Below are positions 35,885-44,763 of a stretch of 64,000 nt of DNA, one piece after another; within the stretch, counting starts at the first letter, position 1, and each line of letters starts with the position of its first letter. The notes beneath the pieces are model-generated. The model did not search any database. It saw only the letters and a program-made list of their open reading frames with translations, and was not told the origin of the DNA. A program made the translations under genes and the position numbers. Source of the stretch: Streptomyces tendae (GTDB lineage: Bacteria > Actinomycetota > Actinomycetes > Streptomycetales > Streptomycetaceae); the NCBI RefSeq assembly GCF_008632955.1, contig NZ_CP043959.1, forward strand, positions 2,666,001 through 2,730,000. The letters are read 5' to 3'.

Positions 35885-37042
35885 TTGATACGGATCGACT
35901 CAGTCACGAAGCGGTACCCGGACGGCACGGTGGCGGTCGACCGGCTGTCGCTGGAGATCCCGGACCGCTCGATCACCGTCCTCGTCGGACCCTCGGGCTG
36001 CGGCAAGACGACCACCCTCCGCATGATCAACCGGATGGTCGAGCCCACCGAGGGGACGATCCTCCTCGACGGCGAGGACGTGCAGCGGCAGCCGGTCACC
36101 ACCCTGCGCCGCTCCATGGGGTACGTCATCCAGAACGCGGGCCTCTTCCAGCACCGCACGATCGTCGACAACATCGCGACCGTCCCCCGCATGCTCGGCT
36201 GGGGCAAGCAGCGTGCCCGGGAGCGGGCGGCCGAGCTGATGGAGCGGGTGGGCCTGGACACCTCGCTCGCGAAGCGGTACCCGTACCAGCTCTCCGGCGG
36301 CCAGCAGCAGCGCGTCGGGGTGGCGCGGGCGCTCGCCGCGGACCCGCCGGTGCTGCTGATGGACGAGCCGTTCTCGGCCGTCGACCCGGTGGTCCGCAAG
36401 GGGCTGCAGGACGAACTGCTGCGCATCCAGGACGAACTGGGCAAGACCATCGTCTTCGTCACCCACGACATCGACGAGGCGATCAAGCTCGGCACCATGG
36501 TCGCCGTGCTGCGCGAGGGCGGCCGGCTCGCCCAGTACGCCCCGCCCGCCGAGCTGCTGTCGAACCCCGCGGACGGCTTCGTCGAGGACTTCCTCGGCGC
36601 CGACCGGGGCATCCGCCGGCTGTCCTTCTTCACCTCCGAGGCGCTGGAGCTGACCACCGACGCCGTGGTCCCGGCCGACGCGCCCGCCGCACGCCTCACC
36701 GCCGCCCGGACCCCGTACGTGCTGGTGACCGACGCCGACGGACGCCCGCTCGGCTGGCGGGAGCGCGGGAGCACCGGCGACTCCGGTCAGCTCCTGCCGT
36801 ACGGGCGCCCGTTCCGGCCCGGTACGGACTCGCTGCGGGTCGCGCTCGACTGCGCGGTCCTCTCGCCCACCGGCTGGGCGGTCGCCGTGGACGGTGACGG
36901 CCGGGCGACCGGGGTGGTCTCCCAGCAGACCATCGGCGAGGCGATCCGCGCCGCCCACACGGCGGCCGGCACCGCGCCCGCCGGGGCCTCCGCGGACGCC
37001 CCCGCGTCGGCGCGCGGCGAGGACGAGAAGGTCGCCGGATGA
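35885..37042 (+). CDS. opuCA: Glycine betaine/osmoprotectant ABC transporter ATPase
   Basis: ATPase of an OpuC/ProV-type importer for quaternary amines. The 385-residue protein has Walker A GPSGCGKTTTLRM, Q-loop VIQNAGLFQH, signature LSGGQQQRVGVARAL and Walker B VLLMDEPFSAVDP. The last ~130 residues are a degenerate CBS-like region (YVLVTDADGRPLGW ... VAVDGDGRATGVV). No ATG/GTG suits the family N-terminus (MIRIDSVTKRYPDG), so a TTG start at 35885 with AAGGG 11 nt upstream is preferred. It overlaps the first permease by ATGA. Confidence 0.93.
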   Translation: MIRIDSVTKRYPDGTVAVDRLSLEIPDRSITVLVGPSGCGKTTTLRMINRMVEPTEGTILLDGEDVQRQPVTTLRRSMGYVIQNAGLFQHRTIVDNIATVPRMLGWGKQRARERAAELMERVGLDTSLAKRYPYQLSGGQQQRVGVARALAADPPVLLMDEPFSAVDPVVRKGLQDELLRIQDELGKTIVFVTHDIDEAIKLGTMVAVLREGGRLAQYAPPAELLSNPADGFVEDFLGADRGIRRLSFFTSEALELTTDAVVPADAPAARLTAARTPYVLVTDADGRPLGWRERGSTGDSGQLLPYGRPFRPGTDSLRVALDCAVLSPTGWAVAVDGDGRATGVVSQQTIGEAIRAAHTAAGTAPAGASADAPASARGEDEKVAG

Positions 37043-37731
37043 GCGGCTTCTTCGACATCCCCAGCGACCTCCAGCACAGCTGGGCCGGCCTGGTCGGGCT
37101 GCACCTGCGCGAGGCCCTGCTGCCGGTGGCCGCCGGGCTGCTCCTCGCGCTGCCGCTGGCGCTGCTGTGCGGCCGGTTCCGCTGGCTGTACCCGCCGGTG
37201 CTCGGTGTGACGACCGTGCTGTACGCGGTGCCGTCCCTGGCGTTCTTCGTGGTGCTCATCGACTACACCGGCCAGACCGAGCTGACCGTGATGATCCCGC
37301 TGGCCCTGTACAGCCTGGTGGTGCTGGTCCCGGCGATCGTCGACGGCGTGCGCTCGGTGCCCGACGAGACCCTCGCCGCGGCCACCGCCATGGGCTTCGG
37401 CCCGGTACGGCGCTACGCCCAGGTGCAGTTGCCCATCGCCGCGCCCGCGATCATCGCCGGGCTGCGGGTCGCCACCGCGTCCAGCATCTCCCTGGTGAGC
37501 GTCGGCGCCCTCATCGGCAACCAGGGCGCCCTCGGCAACCTGCTGGCCGCCGCGCAGAAGTACGACCGGCCCGAACTCGCTATGAACGCCGTGCTCACCA
37601 CCGCGGCCCTGGCGATCCTGTGCGACGTCGCGCTGGTCGCCCTGCGCCGGGTGCTGACGCCCTGGATGCCCGGCCGGAAACAGGCCGCGTCGCCGCGTGA
37701 GGAACTCCTCGCGAAGGGTGCCGCCCGGTGA
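37039..37731 (+). CDS. opuCB: Osmoprotectant ABC permease 1
   Basis: The 230-residue permease has about five to six helices and the EAA-type loop SVPDETLAAATAMGFGPVRRYAQVQLPIAAPAI split here only for description. OpuCB/ProW family. ATG 37039 overlaps the ATPase stop, and its own stop overlaps the next permease start (GTGA). Confidence 0.93.
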   Translation: MSGFFDIPSDLQHSWAGLVGLHLREALLPVAAGLLLALPLALLCGRFRWLYPPVLGVTTVLYAVPSLAFFVVLIDYTGQTELTVMIPLALYSLVVLVPAIVDGVRSVPDETLAAATAMGFGPVRRYAQVQLPIAAPAIIAGLRVATASSISLVSVGALIGNQGALGNLLAAAQKYDRPELAMNAVLTTAALAILCDVALVALRRVLTPWMPGRKQAASPREELLAKGAAR

Positions 37732-38393
37732 ACGTCCTCAACTTCGTCCAGGCGTTCTTCAGCGACAACGCCCACTGGCACGGCTACGACGGCATCCCCA
37801 CGCGCTTCGTGGAGCACGTCCAGTACTCGCTGCTGGCCCTCGCGATCGCCGCCGCGATCGGCCTGCCCGTCGGGCTGCTGACCGGCCACACCGGACGCGG
37901 CGGGAACGTGATCGCCTTCGTCGCGAACGCGGCCCGCGCGCTGCCCAGTTTCGGACTGCTGGTGCTGGCCGTCCTGCTGATCGGCTTCGGGCTGCTGCCC
38001 GTCATGATCCCGCTGGTCGTGCTGGCCGTGCCGCCGATCCTGGTGACCACGTACGAGGCGGTCCGCACCGTCGACCCCGCGCCGGTGGACGCGGCCCGCG
38101 GCATGGGCATGCACGAGTCGCGGATCCTGTTCCGGGTGGAGGTGCCGGTGGCCCTGCCGCTGATCCTCGGCGGGCTGCGGTCCGCCGCCATCCAGATCGT
38201 GTCCACGGCCACCATCGCCGCGTACGTCAGCCTCGGCGGGCTGGGCCGGTACATCATCGACGGGCTCTACCAGCGCGACTACGAGAAGGTCGTCGGCGGC
38301 GCGACGCTGGTGGCGGTCCTGGCGCTGGTCACCCTCGCGCTGTTCTGGGCCGCGGGGCGCCTCGCGGTGTCACCCGGAGTGCGCCGCCGCTGA
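37728..38393 (+). CDS. opuCD: Osmoprotectant ABC permease 2
   Basis: The 221-residue second permease shows the same ProW-type core: ARALPSFGLLVLAVLLIGFG, and an EAA loop at VDPAPVDAARGMGMHESRIL. GTG 37728 is coupled to the first permease. Two distinct permeases are typical of OpuC rather than single-permease ProU systems. Confidence 0.93.
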   Translation: MNVLNFVQAFFSDNAHWHGYDGIPTRFVEHVQYSLLALAIAAAIGLPVGLLTGHTGRGGNVIAFVANAARALPSFGLLVLAVLLIGFGLLPVMIPLVVLAVPPILVTTYEAVRTVDPAPVDAARGMGMHESRILFRVEVPVALPLILGGLRSAAIQIVSTATIAAYVSLGGLGRYIIDGLYQRDYEKVVGGATLVAVLALVTLALFWAAGRLAVSPGVRRR

Positions 38394-38432
38394 CATTCGA
38401 TCAGCTGTGCGAAAAACGTAACCCCAACGGTC

Positions 38433-38462
38433 TTGACTGACCGTGAAACGGCTGGATTGGAT
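38433..38462 (+). promoter_or_regulatory. Candidate promoter for the binding-protein gene, possibly leaderless
   Basis: TTGACT (38433-38438) is followed after 18 nt by TTGGAT (38457-38462), which would put transcription start at about 38469, the ATG itself. TTGACT lies in the loop of an ACGGTC/GACCGT inverted repeat (38427-38444). This could allow extra production of the binding protein relative to the ATPase and permeases. Confidence 0.35.
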
Positions 38463-38468
38463 CGGTGA

Positions 38469-39425
38469 ATGATTTCCACGGCGAAGAGCTGCAGACCCAC
38501 CAAGAGGCACACCGGGGCGGCGGCCGTCGCGCTCGCCGCCGCGGCGGCGCTGCTCGCGGGCTGTTCCTCCGGTGACACCTCCGAGAACCCGCTCGACGGC
38601 GAGAAGGCCGACGCCGGCACCGTCGTCGTCGGCTCGAACAACTTCGCCGAGTCCACCCTGCTCGCCGACATCTACGGCGAGGCGCTGCGCGCCAAGGGCC
38701 TGAAGGTCACCTACAAGCACAACATCGGCAGCCGTGAGACCACGTACGGGCTGATGAGGAACGGCTCGGTGACGGTCCTTCCGGAGTACAACGGCTCCCT
38801 CCTCGCCTACCTCGACGCCGACGCGGAGCAGACCTCCGCCGACGCGGTCAACGAGGCGGCGAAGGCCAAGCTGGACAAGCAGCTGACCCTGCTGGAGTCC
38901 TCGCCGGCCGAGGACAAGGACTCGGTCAGCGTCAACGCGGCGACGGCGAAGAAGTACGGACTGACCGCCGAGTCCACGCTCGCCGACCTCAAGGACATCG
39001 CGCCCGAGCTGGCGATCGGCGGCTCGCCCGAGTTCCAGACCCGGCAGCAGGGCCTCAAGGGCCTGGAGGCCGTCTACGGGCTGAAGTTCAAAACCTTCAA
39101 GGCGCTGGACGCGGGCGGCCCGCTGACCCAGGCGGCCCTCGCGCAGAACGAGGTGCAGGCGGCCGACGTCTTCACGACCGACCCGACGATCGTGAAGGAG
39201 AAGTTCGTCGTCCTGAAGGACCCGGAGAACCTCTTCGGGTTCGCCAACGTCACCCCGCTGGTCCGCAAGGACGGGCTGTCGAAGGAGGGCGTCGAGGCCC
39301 TGAACGCGGTCTCCGCGAAGCTGGACACCAAGACGCTCCTCGACCTGGACGCCCAGGTGCAGCTGGAGAAGAAGGACCCGCTGGACGTGGCCAAGGCCTG
39401 GCTGAAGTCCGCCGGTCTCGCCTGA
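38469..39425 (+). CDS. opuCC: Osmoprotectant-binding lipoprotein
   Basis: The 318-residue substrate-binding lipoprotein has lipobox LLAGCSSGD and the OpuAC/QAT core VVVGSNNFAESTLLADIYGEAL and MRNGSVTVLPEYNGSLLAYLD. It captures glycine betaine, choline or a similar solute outside the membrane for the OpuCA-CB-CD transporter upstream. No strong ribosome binding site precedes ATG 38469, consistent with a leaderless transcript. Confidence 0.93.
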   Translation: MISTAKSCRPTKRHTGAAAVALAAAAALLAGCSSGDTSENPLDGEKADAGTVVVGSNNFAESTLLADIYGEALRAKGLKVTYKHNIGSRETTYGLMRNGSVTVLPEYNGSLLAYLDADAEQTSADAVNEAAKAKLDKQLTLLESSPAEDKDSVSVNAATAKKYGLTAESTLADLKDIAPELAIGGSPEFQTRQQGLKGLEAVYGLKFKTFKALDAGGPLTQAALAQNEVQAADVFTTDPTIVKEKFVVLKDPENLFGFANVTPLVRKDGLSKEGVEALNAVSAKLDTKTLLDLDAQVQLEKKDPLDVAKAWLKSAGLA

Positions 39426-39435
39426 GGCGCACCCT

Positions 39436-39460
39436 GGGGTGCGGCGGTCCGCCGCACCCC
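39436..39460. terminator. Strong hairpin after OpuC operon
   Basis: Perfect 10-bp stem GGGGTGCGGC / GCCGCACCCC with loop GGTCC, beginning 10 nt after the binding-protein stop and lying between convergent operons. Confidence 0.8.
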
Positions 39461-39500
39461 ACGGCCGCGCTCACCCGGCCGCACCCCACGGCCGCGCTCA
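39451..39500. repeat. Direct duplication (27-nt period) reaching the cvnD stop
   Basis: A 23-nt sequence starting GCCGCACCCCACGGCC occurs at 39451-39473 and again at 39478-39500. The second copy ends on the cvnD stop codon, and the first forms the right arm of the terminator stem. Confidence 0.8.
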
Positions 39501-40094
39501 GCCCACCGCGGCCGCCTGCGCGATCAGCAGGTCGATGAGCGCGATCAGCACGTCCCGGGAGGACTCCCGCTCCCGTGCGTCGCACAGCAGCACGGGCACC
39601 GCCGCGGGCAGCGTCAGCGCCTCCCGGATGTCCTCCACCGGGTACGGGTGCTCGCCGTGGAAGCCGTTGACGGCGACCACGAACGGGATGCCCCGCCGCT
39701 CGAAGAAGTCGATCGCGGCGAAACTCGACTTGGGCCTGCGCACGTCGACCAGGACCACCGCGCCCAGCGCGCCGAGGGCCAGGTCGTTCCACATGAACCA
39801 GAACCGCTGTTGTCCCGGCGTGCCGAACAGGTACAGCACTAGGTCGTCGGAGACGGTGATCCGCCCGAAGTCCATCGCGACCGTGGTGACACGTTTCTCC
39901 TCGACGCCGTCCAGGTCGTCGACGTCCAGGCCCGCCATGGTGAGCGACTCCTCGGTGCGCAGCGGCCTGATCTCGCTGACCGAGCCGACCATGGTCGTCT
40001 TGCCCACGCCGAAGCCGCCGGCGATCAGGATCTTGACCGTGTCGGGCGCCCCGCGGTCCGCGGACGCCCGGGCGGTGGTGTCAGAGCCGGCCAA
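39498..40094 (-). CDS. cvnD: Conservon GTPase-like protein CvnD
   Basis: Small Ras/Arl-like GTPase of a Streptomyces conservon. The 198-residue protein has P-loop GGFGVGKTTMVGSV, switch II FGTPGQQRFWFMW and a degenerate NKxD position (VVAVNGFHGE). The only start in the right place is TTG at 40094, overlapping the end of cvnC by 14 nt. Cvn proteins form a membrane-associated complex likened to eukaryotic G-protein sensing. Confidence 0.92.
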   Translation of the reverse strand: MAGSDTTARASADRGAPDTVKILIAGGFGVGKTTMVGSVSEIRPLRTEESLTMAGLDVDDLDGVEEKRVTTVAMDFGRITVSDDLVLYLFGTPGQQRFWFMWNDLALGALGAVVLVDVRRPKSSFAAIDFFERRGIPFVVAVNGFHGEHPYPVEDIREALTLPAAVPVLLCDARERESSRDVLIALIDLLIAQAAAVG

Positions 40095-40434
40095 GGCCCT
40101 CCCTCACTTTCTGCAGCAGGTCCGGATCCGGGGTGGTGACGGAACGCGGCGCGCGGACGGTGATCCGGCCCGCCTCCAGCAGGTCGGAGAGCATGATGAC
40201 GACCACGCTCACCGGCAGGTCGAGCCGCGCGGCGAGCTCGGCGACCGCCACCGGCTCCGCGCACAGCCGCAGGATCCGCGTGTGCTCCGGCTGCGGCCGG
40301 GCGGCCGTCTCCGGCTGCGGGTCCGCCGCCGTCACCGTCGTGATGAGCGTGAAGTCGGCGCGGCTCGGCCGGGTGCGGCCCCCGGTCAGGGTGAACGGCC
40401 GTACCAGCCGGCCCGCCGAGTCGCTGCCGCCCAC
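40081..40434 (-). CDS. cvnC: Conservon protein CvnC (DUF742)
   Basis: The 117-residue DUF742 protein has RLVRPFTLTGGRTRPSR near the N-terminus and a winged-helix-like middle (PVAVAELAARLDLPVSVVVIML). It links CvnB and CvnD in the conservon. GTG 40434 lies 1 nt beyond the cvnB stop; its end overlaps cvnD. Confidence 0.93.
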   Translation of the reverse strand: MGGSDSAGRLVRPFTLTGGRTRPSRADFTLITTVTAADPQPETAARPQPEHTRILRLCAEPVAVAELAARLDLPVSVVVIMLSDLLEAGRITVRAPRSVTTPDPDLLQKVREGLGRL

Positions 40435-40435
40435 G

Positions 40436-40867
40436 TCACACGCCTGGGTCGACGGCGGGACCGCCGGCGTCCCGCGGGGCCGCGCTGAGGTGCTCGCCGA
40501 TCTTCTTCACCAGCATGTTCATCTGGTACGCCACCACGCCGACGTCCGCCTTCGGACCCGTCAGCACCACCAGGTGGGCGCCGGGTCCCGCCGAGGTGAG
40601 GATCAGGTAGCTCTGCGCCATCTCGATGAGCGCCTGGCGCACCGGGCCGCCGCGGAAGTCCATGCTGACGCCCTTGCTGAGGCTCATCAGACCGGACGCG
40701 GTGGCGGCCAGGCGCTCGGCGTCGTCGCGCAGGAAGCCGGTGGACTTGCTGACCACCAGGCCGTCCTCGGAGAGGACCACGGCCTGGTTCACGTCGGCGA
40801 CCCGTTCCACGAGTCCGGTCAGCAGCTGGTCCAGCTGGGTGTGGGTGGCGGGCAGGGGGCGTGTCAT
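40436..40867 (-). CDS. cvnB: Conservon protein CvnB (roadblock/LC7)
   Basis: The 143-residue roadblock/LC7 protein has the typical N-terminus QLDQLLTGLVERVADVNQAVVLSEDGLVV and the end VAYQMNMLVKKIGEHL. Roadblock proteins act as small-GTPase partners or GAPs, here for CvnD. GAAGGA precedes ATG 40867. Confidence 0.94.
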   Translation of the reverse strand: MTRPLPATHTQLDQLLTGLVERVADVNQAVVLSEDGLVVSKSTGFLRDDAERLAATASGLMSLSKGVSMDFRGGPVRQALIEMAQSYLILTSAGPGAHLVVLTGPKADVGVVAYQMNMLVKKIGEHLSAAPRDAGGPAVDPGV

Positions 40868-40889
40868 GGCGGTGTTCCTTCGTCGGCGT

Positions 40890-43304
40890 TCAGCGGTCGG
40901 CGTCAGCGGTCGGGGTCGGGTGCCCGGAGGAGGAGGCGGGCACGCGCGTCGGGTCCTGTGGGGTGTCCTCGTGGTCCGGCTTCTCGTCCGGTGCGGCGCG
41001 GTCGTCGCCCTCGGGAGCGCCGTCGACGGCTCCCCGGGCCTTGGACGTGCCGCGCTGGAAGCCCCCGAGGGAGGAGGCGGCGCGTTCCGCGGTGAACTCC
41101 TCGTCGGACGCGTCCTCGGGCTCCTGCCCGGGCGCCGGCTCCTCGAGCAGTTCGGCGGCCAGGCTGGTCTGCGGCACCCGGCGGGGGAGCGGGGCGAGCC
41201 CGCCGGAGCCCGGGACGGCCGCGTCGTTCTCCCGCGCGGGAACGGGCCGCTGCGGGGCGGGGATCCGGGGCGCGGCGGCCGGGGCGACGGCGTCCGCCGC
41301 CCGGCGGGCGGCGCGCGTCTCGGGCGCACCGTCCGCGTCGTCGGGCTTCCCGGCGCCCGCCGTGCCGTCGGCGGCCCCGGCGTCGCGGACCACGACGTCG
41401 TGCGGGACCAGCACGATCGCGGTCGTCCCGCCGTACGGCGACGGGCGCAGGGTGACGGTGATGCCGTGCCGGTGCGCGAGCTGGGAGATCACGAACATGC
41501 CGAGGCGCAGGTCGTCGGCGAGCGCCACCACGTCGAACTGCGGGGGCCGGGCCAACTGGCCGTTGAGGGAGTCGTAGTCCTCCTCCGACATGCCGAGGCC
41601 CCGGTCCTCGACCTCCACGGCGAGGCCCTTGGCCACCATCGCCGCGCGCACCGTGACGGGGCCGGGCGCCGGCGAGTACACGGTGGCGTTGTCGATCAGT
41701 TCGGCCAGCAGGTGGATCACGTCGGCGACCGCCGGCGGCGCGAGTGCCACCTCCTCGTCGGTGAACACCTCCACCCGCTGGTACTCGGCCACTTCGCCGA
41801 CGGCACTGCGCAGGATGTCGATCAGCGCGACCGGTTCGCTCCAGGTGCGTCCGGGACGCTCACCGCTGACGATGACCAGGTTCTCCTCGTACCGGCGCAA
41901 CTGGCTGGCCGCGGAGTCCAGTTCGTACAGGCCCTTGAGAACCTCGGGGTCGGTGTGCCGGCGTTCCAGCGCGTCGAGCTTGCTGAGCTGGAGGTTGACC
42001 AGATTCTGGCTCTGCCGCGCGATTCCCAGGATGATCTTCTGGAAGCCGCGCCGGGTGTCGGCGAGTTCGACGGCGGTGTGCACGGCGGTGCGCTGCGCGG
42101 TGTTGAACGCCTGCGCCACCTGCCCGAGTTCGTCGTGACCGTAGTCCAGGGGGGTGGTCGCCGACTCGGCGTCGACCTTCTCGCCCCGCTCCAGCCGCGC
42201 CACCACGTCGGGCAGCCGCTCCTGCGCCAGGCCCAGGGTCGCGAGCCGCAGCCCGCGCAGCCGGCGGGACAGCGAGCGGGTGATGCGCCAGGACAGCCCC
42301 ACGCACAGCAGCAGCGCGAGCAGCCCGGCGGCGCTCAGCGACGCGGCCGTCACCAGCAGGCTGCGGGCCTCGTCCGCGCTGCGGCTGAGCAGCGCGTCGG
42401 TCTGCTGCCGGATCATGGTGCTGTAGCGCGGGGTGACCGTGTCCATGGCCTCGTCCCAGCGGTCCTTCAGGTCCGGCAGCTCGGTCTCGCCCGCCTCCCC
42501 CTCGGCCGGGGTGGCCAGCACCTGGTCCTCCACCGCCTCCAGCGCCCGCCACGCGGGGCTCTGCAGGATCTCCTCGGCCTGCGTCTTGAGGCCGCCGCTG
42601 AGCGACGGCACGATCTGGTCCCCGACCAGCCAGCGCCGGGTGTGCACCAGCGCGGCGAACTCCTGCCGGCGCTCGGCGTCGAGACGGCCCGACGGCCACG
42701 CCAGCGTGAGCAGCGCGTCCTCCCGGGAGACCAGCTCCGCCGCGTGCTCCAGCGCCACCAGCGGCTGCGCCTGGGAGGTCAGGTCGCCGTCGTCGACCTG
42801 GGACAGCTCCTGGAAGGCGTGGATCTGGTCGTCGATGATCGAGGTGTACTGCTCCAGCGCCTCCTCCGCGGTGATGTCGCGGGGGCCGTCGATCTGGTCC
42901 CGGTAGTACTCCAGGCTGCCCACCGAGCCGAGCACCGAGTACAGCCGGTCCGAGACGCGCGCCGGGGCCTCGGCGATCGCGTCGGCCTGCCCCATCAGCC
43001 GCGCCACCGACCCGTCGGTGGTCCGGCGCTGGGCGTCCAGCGCGGACCGCGACCCTCCCGGCCCGGCCAGCCAGGCCGCGGTCAGGCGCCGTTCCCGCTG
43101 CAGGGCGAGCGTGGCGTGGGTGCCCATCGCGCCGGTGTCGCGGCTCAACCGGGTCTGCGAGCGCAACTCCAGACCCTCGGAGAACATGCGGATCGTCGTC
43201 AGGCCCCACAGGGCCGCGAGGGTGACGCAGGGCACCAGGGCGAGCAGGATCAACGAGAGGCGTATGGAGCCGAGACGGCGCCGGGCACCTGTCCGAGGAG
43301 ACAT
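40890..43304 (-). CDS. cvnA: Conservon sensor kinase-like CvnA (nitrate-sensor domain)
   Basis: The 804-residue protein has a first membrane helix (LSLILLALVPCVTLAALWGL), a long helical NIT-type extracytoplasmic domain (about 45-310, THATLALQRERRLTAAWLAG), a second helix (LLALLLCVGLSWRI), HAMP, and a kinase-like HATPase (LIDNATVYSPAPGPV, DRGLGMSEED). The usual phospho-acceptor His box is not evident, as in conservon kinases. The last ~190 residues are disordered and rich in Ala/Pro/Glu. ATG 43304 follows AGGA. It is 50 nt downstream of the binding lipoprotein gene. Confidence 0.92.
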   Translation of the reverse strand: MSPRTGARRRLGSIRLSLILLALVPCVTLAALWGLTTIRMFSEGLELRSQTRLSRDTGAMGTHATLALQRERRLTAAWLAGPGGSRSALDAQRRTTDGSVARLMGQADAIAEAPARVSDRLYSVLGSVGSLEYYRDQIDGPRDITAEEALEQYTSIIDDQIHAFQELSQVDDGDLTSQAQPLVALEHAAELVSREDALLTLAWPSGRLDAERRQEFAALVHTRRWLVGDQIVPSLSGGLKTQAEEILQSPAWRALEAVEDQVLATPAEGEAGETELPDLKDRWDEAMDTVTPRYSTMIRQQTDALLSRSADEARSLLVTAASLSAAGLLALLLCVGLSWRITRSLSRRLRGLRLATLGLAQERLPDVVARLERGEKVDAESATTPLDYGHDELGQVAQAFNTAQRTAVHTAVELADTRRGFQKIILGIARQSQNLVNLQLSKLDALERRHTDPEVLKGLYELDSAASQLRRYEENLVIVSGERPGRTWSEPVALIDILRSAVGEVAEYQRVEVFTDEEVALAPPAVADVIHLLAELIDNATVYSPAPGPVTVRAAMVAKGLAVEVEDRGLGMSEEDYDSLNGQLARPPQFDVVALADDLRLGMFVISQLAHRHGITVTLRPSPYGGTTAIVLVPHDVVVRDAGAADGTAGAGKPDDADGAPETRAARRAADAVAPAAAPRIPAPQRPVPARENDAAVPGSGGLAPLPRRVPQTSLAAELLEEPAPGQEPEDASDEEFTAERAASSLGGFQRGTSKARGAVDGAPEGDDRAAPDEKPDHEDTPQDPTRVPASSSGHPTPTADADR

Positions 43305-43354
43305 CGTGGTCCTAGAGCGGTCGGGTGGTGGGGACGGTACGCACGGGAGGCCCG

Positions 43355-44353
43355 TCAGCGGGTTCCGGCGGCGGCGAACCGGGCGACCGAGTCCGCCTCC
43401 GTCTTGGTGACGAACGCCGGCCCGGTCAGGACGGGCGCGACCCCGCCGCCGCTGACGTTGCCGTTGGTCCGGTACAGGTGCAGCGCGTCCACGGCGAGGT
43501 AGCCCTGCAGGTAGGGCTGCTGGTCGACGGCGAACCGCACGGTGCCGCCGCGCACGGCGTCCACCAGGTCCTCGTTGAGGTCGAACGTGGCGACGGCGGC
43601 GTCGCTCTCCGCCTCCGCCGCCGCCTCGACCGCGGTGAGCGCGAAGTCGGCCCCGTTGGTGACGACCTGGTCGATGGTCGGGTCCTGGCGCAGCCGGGCC
43701 GTGACGATGCCGGAGACGGCCCGCTCGTCCGTGCCGTCCACGTAGAGGTTCTCGGTCGTGCCGCGGAACGTCTTCTTCACCCCGGCGCAGCGGGCCTCCA
43801 GGCCGACGTTGCCGCGCTCGTGGACGACGCACAGGGTGTGCTTGGCCTTCAGGTCGTTCAGCTTCTCGCCGACGGCCCGGCCCGCCAGGCTCTCGTCCTG
43901 GCCGAAGAAGGCCAGCAGTCCGGCCTTCTCCCACGAGTCGAGGCCCGAGTTGAGTCCGACCACGGGGATGTCGGCGGCCCGCGCCTCGTTGACCGGGCCC
44001 TTCATCGCCTGCGGCTTGGCCAGGGTCAGCGCGATGCCGTCGACGCCGTCCCGGACCGCCTGGCGCACCAGGTCCGCCTGGCCCGCCCCGTCCGGGTCGC
44101 TGAGGTAGGTCAGCTCGATGCCGTCCCGGGCGGCCGCCGCCTCGGCGCCCTTGCGTACCCGGTCCCAGAAGACGTCACCCTCGCTGCCGTGGGTGACCAG
44201 GGCGACCCGCATCCCCCCGGTGCCGCCCGCCGCCTCCGAGGGCCCCTCGTCCGCCCCGGAGGCGGAACAGCCGGCCGTCAGCAGGCCGATGGTGACCGCC
44301 ACGACCGCCGTACGGCGTCTCGGGATGCGGCGGGAGGGGGGACGAGTGTTCAT
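43355..44353 (-). CDS. Periplasmic sugar-binding-type lipoprotein heading the conservon
   Basis: The 332-residue protein is an RbsB/LacI-type periplasmic binding protein (MRVALVTHGSEGDVFWDRV, DGIALTLAKPQAM, IPVVGLNSG, VDQQPYLQGYLAVDALHL) with lipobox GLLTAGC. No ATPase or permease is adjacent. It lies 50 nt upstream of cvnA on the same strand, so it may present a ligand to the CvnA sensor rather than feed a transporter. ATG 44353 lacks a strong site, leaving the start slightly uncertain. Confidence 0.88.
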   Translation of the reverse strand: MNTRPPSRRIPRRRTAVVAVTIGLLTAGCSASGADEGPSEAAGGTGGMRVALVTHGSEGDVFWDRVRKGAEAAAARDGIELTYLSDPDGAGQADLVRQAVRDGVDGIALTLAKPQAMKGPVNEARAADIPVVGLNSGLDSWEKAGLLAFFGQDESLAGRAVGEKLNDLKAKHTLCVVHERGNVGLEARCAGVKKTFRGTTENLYVDGTDERAVSGIVTARLRQDPTIDQVVTNGADFALTAVEAAAEAESDAAVATFDLNEDLVDAVRGGTVRFAVDQQPYLQGYLAVDALHLYRTNGNVSGGGVAPVLTGPAFVTKTEADSVARFAAAGTR

Positions 44354-44763
44354 GAGGAGCGCGGACCTCGCTGTGCGGCAGAGCAAGTGCAGGGGAGAGC
44401 ACGGACGGATCCGGACCACCGCGGGGTGCGGCCGACCGGGTGACTCTCGCTGGCCGGAGCCAACCGCGTGGAACCACTGGTCGTCAAGTGAACAGCCACG
44501 CGAAGTGAGGCGCCGCTGCCGCATTGTGATGAACCGTGAGCAGCGGCGGTGCGGGTCGGCGGGGCTCCGGTCCGAAAGGCCCGGCACGGCGTGCGCGGAC
44601 CCGGCGCGCTGTTTCACTCCGCGACGTACGCCGCTTTTGCTCCTCTTGTTCAACTGCTCCCGTCAGACGGGGTGATGATTGCCCGCGCACAGTGAGTTAT
44701 CGTGTACAGGGCGTTAAAACAAACGGCATGGACCGTTGCTTTCCGGCCACAGGAGCGCAGTCG
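44354..44763. other. 410-nt divergent region between conservon and cprB-like gene
   Basis: No gene is supported. It carries promoters for the conservon operon and for the TetR regulator, plus the imperfect palindrome at 44717-44742. The stretch near 44640-44725 is less GC-rich than its surroundings. Confidence 0.45.
44717..44742. promoter_or_regulatory. Imperfect palindrome upstream of cprB-like gene, ARE-like
   Basis: AAA..AACGG-N6-CCGTT..TTT centred at 44729/44730, 22 nt before the ATG. Receptors of this family bind AT-flanked palindromic autoregulatory elements and often repress themselves, so this is a candidate self-operator. Match to a published element was not tested. Confidence 0.45.
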
